Source: Rudaea sp. 3F27F6 | GTDB lineage: Bacteria > Pseudomonadota > Gammaproteobacteria > Xanthomonadales > Rhodanobacteraceae | DNA: 64,000 bases | Direction: 5' to 3' | Assembly: GCF_005503555.1 (NCBI RefSeq) | Contig: NZ_SCNG01000001.1 | Span: forward strand, 124,001-188,000 | Part shown: positions 27,384 through 34,081 of the stretch, piece by piece | Layout: every line of letters starts with the position of its first letter | Position numbering within the stretch: the first letter of the stretch is position 1 | Program-made: the position numbers and the translations under genes | Notes under the pieces: model-generated | Databases searched by the model: none | What the model was told of the DNA's origin: nothing | The model's input: the letters and a program-made list of their open reading frames with translations, nothing else

Positions 27384-27968
27384 CTACTTGAACGTTCGTC
27401 CGCGCTGTTCCCCCGATACGCGCCGGCAAACGGCGAGAGCGTGGGCGATCTGATTCTCGACTGTGCGCTCGCTGGTGCCCATGCGGCGCGCTATCTCGCG
27501 GTAGCTCAGCGCGTCGAAACGGTGCAGCAGGAAGGCTTGCCGGCAACGCGGCGGCAATTCCGCGATCGCGCGCTTGATCAGCGCAAGCTGCTGCTGCCCG
27601 GCGAGCACGCGGTCGGGCTGCGGATCGGTCGAAACCAGATCCTGATCGTCGAGCGTGCAATGCTGGTCGGCGTGCTGAGTGCGCGCATGCCGATGCCGGT
27701 CCGCGACGACGCTGGCGGCGACGCGATAGAGCAGCGCGCGCACCTCGGCGGCATCGTCGAGCCCGCGGTAGCGCAGCATGCGCAGAAAGGTTTCCTGAAG
27801 CGCATCCTCGGCCGCCGGGGCGCTGCCGAACTGGCCGAGCAGATAACGGCGCAACCCCGCCTCCATCTCTTTCAGCAGGACGGCAAAAACCTCGCCTCCG
27901 ACCGCAACGTCCGCTGCCTGCGAAGGCGACGGGTCGGCCGAAAGAATGTCGCGGGGCACGAGCAGCAT
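27384..27968 (-). CDS. FecI-type ECF sigma factor
   Basis: 194-aa extracytoplasmic-function sigma factor. Region 2 reads SAPAAEDALQETFLRMLRY and region 4 has LPPRCRQAFLLHRFDALSYREIARRMGTSERTVENQI, a typical helix-turn-helix. Together with FecR and the STN receptor it completes a cell-surface-signalling module: ligand at the receptor, signal through FecR, sigma release, transcription of the receptor/peptidase genes. The 310 nt upstream (27969-28277) hold no supported gene and must contain its promoter. Confidence 0.93.
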   Translation of the reverse strand: MLLVPRDILSADPSPSQAADVAVGGEVFAVLLKEMEAGLRRYLLGQFGSAPAAEDALQETFLRMLRYRGLDDAAEVRALLYRVAASVVADRHRHARTQHADQHCTLDDQDLVSTDPQPDRVLAGQQQLALIKRAIAELPPRCRQAFLLHRFDALSYREIARRMGTSERTVENQIAHALAVCRRVSGEQRGRTFK

Positions 27969-28277
27969 GGAGCAAGTGTAGAGGCAAAGCGGCCGCGATC
28001 GTCAACTGCACCTGGCGCTCGACGGAGGCACTCCCGAAGCTGCAAACCGCATCGGGCCGGCGTCGAAAACTCGAAGAAACGTTCTTTCAATCCTGCCGCG
28101 CCCAGCTTCGCTTCTCGCGGCAAAGCAGGCCCGCGCGGTGCGCCCTTTTTTCAACGGGAAGCAATCTCACCAACCGTGCCAAGGTTATGATGAAGCACGA
28201 TCCGAACGCGCCGTGCGGGGCCTTCAGCAAATCGAGCGGCGGTGTCTATTCCAATAAAAGAATGGGGAGAAAACGCA

Positions 28278-28712
28278 GTGGATGATCATTCGACCATAGG
28301 CCACGTCGTCGACGAGATGTACGCCATGATTTCCGGCCCCGCTGGTCCCCGCGATTGGGCACGCCAAAAGAAAATCTTCCATCCGCAAGCGCGGCAAATC
28401 CGCATGACCATCGACGAACACGGCGCGCCCAAGTCGAAAATCATGGGCCTTACCGAGTACGAACAGGACGTCGCCCCGATCTTCGAAAAGCTCGCGTTCT
28501 TTGAACTCGAGAAGAAACGTCGCATCGACATCATGGGCAATATGGCCCACGTCTGGAGCCTCTACGAAGCGCGCCGCGACCCGGCGGACCCGATTCCCGA
28601 GCGACGCGGCATCAACTCGATCCAGCTTATGAAGGAAAGCGATGGATCATGGTGGATCATCTCGATGATTTGGGACAACGAGCGGGAAGGTGTCGTCGCT
28701 GCGCTGTTTTGA
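28278..28712 (+). CDS. SnoaL-like / NTF2-fold protein
   Basis: About 144-aa soluble protein of the SnoaL/DUF4440 NTF2-like superfamily: an N-terminal helix (DEMYAMISGPAGPRDWAR), then curved beta strands (ARQIRMTIDEHG, VWSLYEARRDP, GINSIQLMKESDGSWWIISMIWD). The conserved WWI-x-M-x-WD end is typical. Function may be enzymatic or ligand binding; it cannot be assigned. The frame could begin at GTG 28242 or GTG 28278; GGGGAG 8 nt upstream favours 28278. It stands just outside the tRNA-Leu-associated segment. Confidence 0.75.
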   Translation: MDDHSTIGHVVDEMYAMISGPAGPRDWARQKKIFHPQARQIRMTIDEHGAPKSKIMGLTEYEQDVAPIFEKLAFFELEKKRRIDIMGNMAHVWSLYEARRDPADPIPERRGINSIQLMKESDGSWWIISMIWDNEREGVVAALF

Positions 28713-28813
28713 GTGGCGGGGTTTATCGAAGAGCAGAATGGACGAAGAAGCCATCGATACGCCGGCGGCAAGCCGCCTCGATCTTTATCAAAGTACCGCG
28801 CATCCCAGACGCG

Positions 28814-28841
28814 AAAAAGCCCGCAACAATGCGGGCTTTTG
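28814..28841. terminator. Terminator hairpin in the distal tRNA-end copy
   Basis: AAAAAGCCCGC, 5-nt loop, GCGGGCTTTT. The stem is flanked by an A-run and a T-run, so it can act on both strands. It serves the SnoaL-like gene from the left and minus-strand transcripts of the accessory segment from the right. Confidence 0.8.
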
Positions 28842-28893
28842 GACATTCTTGGATGCCGATGGACTTTGCCGTGGTGCCGGAGCCGGAATCAAA
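28814..28893 (-). repeat. Distal imperfect copy of the tRNA-Leu 3' end plus terminator (candidate attachment-site repeat)
   Basis: 28814-28890 aligns end-to-end with 32900-32978. Both copies have the AAAAAGCCCGC / GCGGGCTTTT hairpin, then TTGG-AATTCTT-like and GATGCCGAT-x-ACTTTGC sequence, then TGGTGCC-GGAGCCGGA, the complement of the tRNA-Leu 3' end with CCA. Only the last about 20 nt of the tRNA are present here and they have diverged. This is the footprint expected when an element integrates at a tRNA 3' end, or of a segmental duplication. Confidence 0.75.
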
Positions 28894-29262
28894 TTGTCGG
28901 CGCTGCCCCTTATATTATTGGGCTCTCATACAGAGATCGGGGTGGGATACCCTCAAACTTACCCCTAGATGGCGATGCTTGCCTCAAGTGCTCGCCGATC
29001 ACTCGATCAGTTGCCGGGGAGCCCGCATTCCAGCTTGATCAGGGAAGCTAAACGACCCATCTTCCCACTCTCGACGCCCCGCAAGAGCAGATTTTCGCGA
29101 ACAGCCAGGTGCGTTTCAGCCGCCCCATCCGCCGCGCACGCCAGCGAGCAACTCCACCAGATAGAGAACACGCGGCCGAAGAAGCTGCGGGTGAAGTAAC
29201 TCTTGAAAAGCAAGTGGTGCGGGAGGTTCCGCAAGAAAAAGTGTTTGCATCGACACGGTGCG

Positions 29263-30393
29263 TCAATTCTTATGAATTGCGTAGAAAACTGACTCCCACC
29301 GTACCTGGCTATGGTGGCCAAAGGTCAGTTTATAACCCGGATTGAGTGACATGATTTTCTGAGGGATTTCCCAAAGATCCGACGGTTTGTGATACCCGGA
29401 GATAGCAAGCCTTGGCTTGAACGTACGGATTATGTTTTCAGCGCCAGCCAACGCATCCATTTCGGCACCCTCTATATCCATCTTAATGTAGTCAACCCGG
29501 TTGAGGCGATTCTTGGCGTAGTCATCAAGGGAAATGAAATCAAAAGCGCTATCTTCAACTCTTAGGCCGGGGGTAATTCGATCAAGGCCGATGGCGTTTT
29601 GCTTGGCTTTGCTCGTGCGCTTACCGACTGCCTCCGTATTGAAGTGCATAACCTGAGCTAGATTTGGGTTGAGTTGCGATTGCAGATCACAGTATCTGTT
29701 ATGCAGAGGCAGCGGATCGAAAGCATGAACTTGGCCGCTAGGCCCGACCATCGCCGCAAAAATTACAGAATAGTCACCAATGCAGGCTCCGCAATCGAGA
29801 ACCACTTCTCCAGTTTTTGGCGATATGTCTTCGCCTTCGCGGGTTACGAAATATTGTCGGTAATAGTTGATCCCATCAAGTAACTGACTATTGCAAATCA
29901 CCTGCATGTTGACGCCTTCAGAGCCAGAGACATTTAGGGTCAAATCGCAAATTTGCAGCGGTAAACCGAGATAGTCTTCAGGCAGTCCAGCCATGCTGAA
30001 TGGGATTGCCTTATTGAGCCTCGCTAAATCGTCATAATCCATCCGGGGATAAAGAAAATGTCTGTGGCTCGTAGTTCGCAGGATCAGAGAAAAATCGTAG
30101 AGCAACCGACTTAAATCGTCTGCTAGCAGACAACGAGTTGTCCATAGCTCTGTAGCATGCTCGCGCAGCCAGTTCAGCGAGATTGCTGAGCGCTCTTTCC
30201 ATCCCAGCATTGCTAGAGCGCCCTTAACTGGGCTCAGAAGTAGCTTTAATCGATATGACGTTGCACGTTCGAACCAGGCCCAGTCGCCCGACTTCCCATC
30301 CATGCGCTTTTTACCGCCTGATCGTTGCGCAAATTGGATTTGCTCAGTAATACTTTTTAACCAATTTTTAAAACTTTGATTGTCTGAGGTCAT
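29263..30393 (-). CDS. FkbM-family SAM-dependent methyltransferase
   Basis: 376-aa protein. The N-terminal about 170 residues are of unknown fold; the C-terminal about 200 form the FkbM methyltransferase domain. SAM-binding motif I is VLDCGACIGDYSVIFAAMVG, followed by VHAFDPLPLHNR (acidic motif II), and the FkbM hallmark VDYIKMDIEGAEMDALAGA. FkbM enzymes O-methylate sugars, lipids or natural products, often in surface polysaccharide modification. Base and codon use are AT-richer than the flanking chromosome. It is in the tRNA-associated segment, same strand as the Rhs gene. Confidence 0.85.
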   Translation of the reverse strand: MTSDNQSFKNWLKSITEQIQFAQRSGGKKRMDGKSGDWAWFERATSYRLKLLLSPVKGALAMLGWKERSAISLNWLREHATELWTTRCLLADDLSRLLYDFSLILRTTSHRHFLYPRMDYDDLARLNKAIPFSMAGLPEDYLGLPLQICDLTLNVSGSEGVNMQVICNSQLLDGINYYRQYFVTREGEDISPKTGEVVLDCGACIGDYSVIFAAMVGPSGQVHAFDPLPLHNRYCDLQSQLNPNLAQVMHFNTEAVGKRTSKAKQNAIGLDRITPGLRVEDSAFDFISLDDYAKNRLNRVDYIKMDIEGAEMDALAGAENIIRTFKPRLAISGYHKPSDLWEIPQKIMSLNPGYKLTFGHHSQVRWESVFYAIHKN

Positions 30394-30488
30394 GCTACGG
30401 CGTGCTCCGCGTTAGCCAAAACTGTTTTGGAAAAAACTTTAAGCGCATTGACGACTCTTCCGATCGCACAGTGTGCGCTTAATAGAGT

Positions 30489-30869
30489 TCATCCTTCCCT
30501 CCTGCGGCCAGTACTTTTATTTTTCCAAGTGAAAAGCGTAATCCCAATGGCTTCTAGCATTTTTGCTAATAACATGAATATGCCCAGCATGATTATGCTG
30601 GAACAAAGAACCCCGATCGGCAAAGATAGCTGGCTGTGAAGCCATCCATCCGGATGGAGTTCTGCCCATCCCATTGTTGCCAGCCACGCACCAAAAATAA
30701 AGAACGAGAAAACAATACCAGAAGGGGTGACATGGATTTGATTAGTTACCTGATTTGACGATTTTTTAAAAAATCGCAGAATAATTAATCCTGCGGCAAT
30801 TAGAAAAACAATGATGGCCACTGCGACAGAGAGAAATTCCCAAAATCCCACATTATTAAAAATCTTCAT
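30489..30869 (-). CDS. Small membrane protein, candidate immunity protein of the Rhs gene
   Basis: 126-aa protein with about three membrane helices (FLSVAVAIIVFLIAAGLIIL; IVFSFFIFGAWLATMGW; PIGVLCSSIIMLGIFMLLA) and a basic C-terminal tail (KNKSTGRRREG). No family recognised. Its ATG overlaps the Rhs stop codon by 4 nt (ATGA), the arrangement expected of an immunity gene directly after an Rhs C-terminal toxin. A membrane-embedded immunity protein would fit a membrane-acting tip. Immunity function is inference. Confidence 0.65.
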   Translation of the reverse strand: MKIFNNVGFWEFLSVAVAIIVFLIAAGLIILRFFKKSSNQVTNQIHVTPSGIVFSFFIFGAWLATMGWAELHPDGWLHSQLSLPIGVLCSSIIMLGIFMLLAKMLEAIGITLFTWKNKSTGRRREG

Positions 30870-32797
30870 TTCTTTCTTGGCCCCAGCAAATCAGACTCAT
30901 CATGAGTTACATCGTAGATCCAAGCCCCAAAAGTACTTTTACAATCGCTGAAATACCCCCAAGCCAAATTGAATCCTCGGCCAATCTCCCAGCCGCCGAC
31001 AGCTGCTGACGCGATTCCGAGCCCTCCAATGGCTGCCGCGCTACCGCCCGCCTCTGCCGCCACGGCTACGCCCCCCCCAAAAGAAGATCCCCCTCCGACT
31101 ACGGAAACAAGGGACTTGACTCCGGGCCCGACAGAGTCATCACAACTACAGGCGGTGCCAAATTTGTCCGTTTCGTAAACGATCAAATATAGACCTGTAA
31201 ACACAGGCAGCATTCCGAACTTCCCTGCCACCTCCCACGAATACCAATCAATTTCTCCAGTTGGATCAATATGTGTGGTGGGTCGCCCTCTCACGTAACC
31301 ATAACCACTCACTCCGGCTGCAAGCCCTAGCGGGTCTTCACTGATGAGCCGCTTCAAGCTTGGGCTATAGTAGCGAGCGCGGTAGTAGTAGAGACCGATG
31401 CCATCGTTCTCACGCCCAGTGTACTGATAAGGGTTGTTGCTCGACCCTTGCGACTGCATCTCGCCATAGGGCTCATATACATACTTCTGCTGCACCGTTC
31501 CGCTGCTGTCCGACAGCCCCAGTGTGCTGCCCAGCACATCGGTGAGGAAGTAGTATCGACCCGAGGTTTCACTGCGGGCATAACGCTCATCGATGCCCAA
31601 ACCGGCCAGGATCGAATAATTTGTCCCACTCTGCGTTTCTTGTACCGCATCCACGCCGTCATAGAGGAAACTGGTGGTATTCCCGGCAATCGTCTTGCTA
31701 GTCCGGCGACCTAGAGGATCGTATTCAAATGTCGCCAACGTAGCACCAGTACCGCTGTTTTGTATTTGGACGAGCCGGTGACGCGCATCGAAGGTGTAGC
31801 TCTGACTGGCTACTGCATTTGTCGAAGCGTCGCCGTTTTTATCGTAGCCCAGCACCATGCCGTTCCACTGCGTCTGACGATTATTGAGATCGAACGCCCC
31901 CACCGTCGTCGACGCTGTCGCTAGCATATCCGGAAGAAATCCACCGGTTTGGCTTGAACGCCGACCGGCGGCATCATAGGTGTAAGCCAAGCTCGACAAT
32001 GTTGCGCCGCCAGCAGTTTGGTAGATGATTCCAGTCACTTGATTGCCTGCATCGTACGTGCAGCTTGTAATCACTCCATTCGGCAAAGTCAGGCTCGTTC
32101 GCCGATTCGCGGCCTCATACGCAATTGACATGGTTTCGCTACCCTGCTGAATTTTCGTCAGCCGATTCGCATTGTCGTAGGTGTAGGTGATCTGCGCTTG
32201 GCTGCCTGGCGTCATCGTCGCACGTCGTCCGAGGGCATCGTAGGTGTAGCTGACACTGCCTTGCGGGGTTAGCTCTTGCACCAATCGGTCGAAATCGTCG
32301 TAGCTCCGCGTGATCGTTCCCGATATTGAGTCGAGAATTTGACTTACGCGATTGCCGGCATCGTATGTAAACGTCACCGTGCTTGCGTCAGCATACGTGG
32401 CTTTACTGACCCGGTTCAGCGCATCGTATTGGTAGCTTGCCTGTTGCCCTTTACGATCGGTGTAGGTGATCACATTGTCCATGTTGTCGTACGTCACCGA
32501 TTCGGCTTGATTGAGCGCATCGGTGCGCACGGTCCGGCGGTTGCGCGCGTCGAACGAAAACTGGGTCTTGCCTCCGTTGGGATCGACGACGCTAATCAGG
32601 TTGCCATTCCCATCGTAGGCATAGTTAGTTGATTGGCCTAGCGGGTCGGTATTCTGCGTAATTCGATCGAGTGCGTTGTAGGCCACCCGTGGTAACCGGC
32701 TCGTTGAATCCCTGGTGGCGATATGCGCCCCAGACTGTCCTTTGAGAAGGATACCGTCCGATTGAGCGGAGCGAATACTGGTGTCGGTCAGCGTCAT
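30866..32797 (-). CDS. Rhs/YD-repeat protein with variable C-terminal tip (possibly N-truncated)
   Basis: 643 aa. Residues about 40-450 contain more than ten YD repeats (for example NYAYDGNGNLISVVDPNGG, YQYDALNRVSKATYAD, YTYDALGRRATM). Then comes the conserved RHS core end: YYYRARYYSPSLKRLISEDP, LGLAAGVSGYGYV and the closing DPTGEIDW near residue 511. The remaining about 130 residues are unlike the repeats: a Cys pair (TACSCDD), a long Gly/Ala-rich hydrophobic stretch (GGGVAVAAEAGGSAAAIGG) and an Asp-rich end. Complete Rhs effectors are usually over 1,000 aa with PAAR or other N-domains, so this may be a displaced tip-and-core fragment. The next gene overlaps it. Confidence 0.85.
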   Translation of the reverse strand: MTLTDTSIRSAQSDGILLKGQSGAHIATRDSTSRLPRVAYNALDRITQNTDPLGQSTNYAYDGNGNLISVVDPNGGKTQFSFDARNRRTVRTDALNQAESVTYDNMDNVITYTDRKGQQASYQYDALNRVSKATYADASTVTFTYDAGNRVSQILDSISGTITRSYDDFDRLVQELTPQGSVSYTYDALGRRATMTPGSQAQITYTYDNANRLTKIQQGSETMSIAYEAANRRTSLTLPNGVITSCTYDAGNQVTGIIYQTAGGATLSSLAYTYDAAGRRSSQTGGFLPDMLATASTTVGAFDLNNRQTQWNGMVLGYDKNGDASTNAVASQSYTFDARHRLVQIQNSGTGATLATFEYDPLGRRTSKTIAGNTTSFLYDGVDAVQETQSGTNYSILAGLGIDERYARSETSGRYYFLTDVLGSTLGLSDSSGTVQQKYVYEPYGEMQSQGSSNNPYQYTGRENDGIGLYYYRARYYSPSLKRLISEDPLGLAAGVSGYGYVRGRPTTHIDPTGEIDWYSWEVAGKFGMLPVFTGLYLIVYETDKFGTACSCDDSVGPGVKSLVSVVGGGSSFGGGVAVAAEAGGSAAAIGGLGIASAAVGGWEIGRGFNLAWGYFSDCKSTFGAWIYDVTHDESDLLGPRKK

Positions 32798-32899
32798 CGA
32801 AGTTGCCCCTCGAACAATTGGAGCTATCCAGATGCTTGTCCCCGAAGAGTCGAGGATGTCAATGAACTAGGGTGGATTGCCTCGGATGACGCAGATACA

Positions 32900-32926
32900 A
32901 AAAAGCCCGCAGCTATGCGGGCTTTT
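32900..32926 (-). terminator. Terminator downstream of the tRNA cluster
   Basis: AAAAAGCCCGC - loop - GCGGGCTTTT at 32900-32926, about 33 nt past the 3' end of tRNA-Leu in its direction of transcription. The complementary A-run gives the T-run on the minus strand. Confidence 0.85.
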
Positions 32927-32958
32927 GGGAATTCTTGAGATGCCGATGTACTTTGCTG

Positions 32959-33049
32959 TGGTGCCCGGAGCCGGACTCGAACCGGCACGAACCTATTAGG
33001 GTTCGGCGGATTTTAAGTCCGCTGCGTCTACCGATTTCGCCACCCGGGC
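32959..33049 (-). tRNA. tRNA-Leu (anticodon TAA)
   Basis: The minus-strand sequence starts GCCCGGGTGGCGAAATCGG and ends GGTTCGAGTCCGGCTCCGGG plus CACCA. It has a 7-bp acceptor stem with one G-U, anticodon loop CTTAAAA (anticodon TAA), long class-II variable arm and encoded CCA. Third tRNA of the Gly-Cys-Leu cluster. Its 3' end is duplicated at 28871-28887. Confidence 0.96.
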
Positions 33050-33132
33050 GGCAGTGCCAGAAAATGGTGCGAGAAACGCAGGCACGTTCTCAACTCTCCG
33101 GTGCGCATGAATGCGCTTCGACGGCCAACGTC

Positions 33133-33206
33133 TGGAGGCGAGGGTCGGAATCGAACCGGCGTACACGGCTTTGCAGGCCGCTGCATGACCACTCTGCCAC
33201 CCCGCC
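33133..33206 (-). tRNA. tRNA-Cys (anticodon GCA)
   Basis: Minus strand begins GGCGGGGTGGCAGAGTGG, anticodon loop CTGCAAA (GCA), T arm GGTTCGATTCC, ends CTCGCC plus TCCA. All cloverleaf stems pair. Middle gene of the tRNA cluster. Confidence 0.96.
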
Positions 33207-33253
33207 CTCTCGAAGCAGGCCGTTCGGGAGCGTATCAACACGCTTCCGAAAAA

Positions 33254-33282
33254 ACAAAACCCCGGTATTTCTGCCGAGGTTT
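33254..33282 (-). terminator. Hairpin between tRNA-Gly and tRNA-Cys
   Basis: AAAACCCCGG / CCGAGGTTTT with an 8-nt loop and T-run on the minus strand, directly after tRNA-Gly. It could be a partial terminator or processing signal within the tRNA transcript. Confidence 0.55.
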
Positions 33283-33294
33283 TGTCGAAAAAAC

Positions 33295-33370
<76 letters not shown>

Positions 33371-33430
33371 GGGAGCCGAAAATAATGCCGTTTTGTCCGG
33401 CGTCTGTCAACAACTGATTGCAAATTTTGT

Positions 33431-33991
33431 TCAACGCCGATCGCGCAGCACCGGCCATGCCGCGCGCAGGTATTCGAAGGCCGACCAGATGGTCATACCG
33501 GCAGCGATCACGAGCAGGGTTTCGCCGACATGGAACAGGCGCAAACCTTCGAGATCGTGCTGGTAAAGCAGCACTTCGATCGCGATGATCTGCATCACGG
33601 TCTTGATCTTGCCGAGCGTGGCGACGCTGACGCGTGTGCGCTCGCCGATCTCGGCCATCCATTCGCGCAGCGCCGAGATCGTGATCTCGCGGCCGACGAT
33701 GACCGCGCTGGTCACGGCGAGCAGCGGCGTCGGGTTTTCCTGGACGAGTAGGAACAGGGTCACCGCCACCATCAGTTTGTCTGCGACCGGATCGAGAAAC
33801 GCGCCGAAGGCCGACCACATGTTGTAGCGCCGGGCGATGTAGCCGTCGAGCCAGTCGGTGATCGCGGCAAGCAGGAAGATCAGCGCCGCGGCAACATTGG
33901 CGCCGCGGAAATCGGCATAGAACACGACCACCATAACCGGCAGCAGTCCGATGCGAAACAAGGTAAGAATGGTCGGCCAGGTCAGCGGCAT
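33431..33991 (-). CDS. pgsA: CDP-diacylglycerol-glycerol-3-phosphate 3-phosphatidyltransferase
   Basis: 186-aa inner-membrane enzyme that makes phosphatidylglycerophosphate from CDP-diacylglycerol and glycerol-3-phosphate, first committed step to phosphatidylglycerol and cardiolipin. The CDP-alcohol phosphotransferase motif D-x2-DG-x2-AR-x8-G-x3-D-x3-D is exact (DWLDGYIARRYNMWSAFG, then AFLDPVAD). The ATG at 33991 gives MPLTWPTILTLFR, aligned with known PgsA N-termini; the longer frame is not family-like. It follows uvrC and precedes the tRNA cluster. Confidence 0.95.
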   Translation of the reverse strand: MPLTWPTILTLFRIGLLPVMVVVFYADFRGANVAAALIFLLAAITDWLDGYIARRYNMWSAFGAFLDPVADKLMVAVTLFLLVQENPTPLLAVTSAVIVGREITISALREWMAEIGERTRVSVATLGKIKTVMQIIAIEVLLYQHDLEGLRLFHVGETLLVIAAGMTIWSAFEYLRAAWPVLRDRR

Positions 33992-34081
33992 GGAATCGGG
34001 ACTGGAAACGAAAGACAGGTCGTAAAGGTGAAGCACTCGGCTACGCAAACCCTGCGGCCTTCGATCTTCAAGTTTACGGGC

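Larger units (their letters stand above)
28814..32978. mobile_element. Small low-GC accessory segment inserted downstream of tRNA-Leu (no integrase seen)
   Basis: A 4-kb segment bounded by imperfect direct repeats of the tRNA-Leu 3' end and its terminator (28814-28893 and 32900-32978). It contains an FkbM methyltransferase, a small membrane protein and an Rhs-repeat protein. The methyltransferase/membrane-protein part is visibly AT-richer (near 45-50% GC by eye) than the flanking genes. No integrase or transposase is recognisable, so it would be a remnant. 28894-29262 contains no convincing gene. Boundaries and horizontal origin are inference from repeats and composition. Confidence 0.65.

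Noticed and set aside
28894-29262. Several 70-110-aa frames between the tRNA-end copy and the FkbM gene
   Set aside because: No family motifs, ribosome-binding sites or composition supporting a gene; some overlap the FkbM 3' end.
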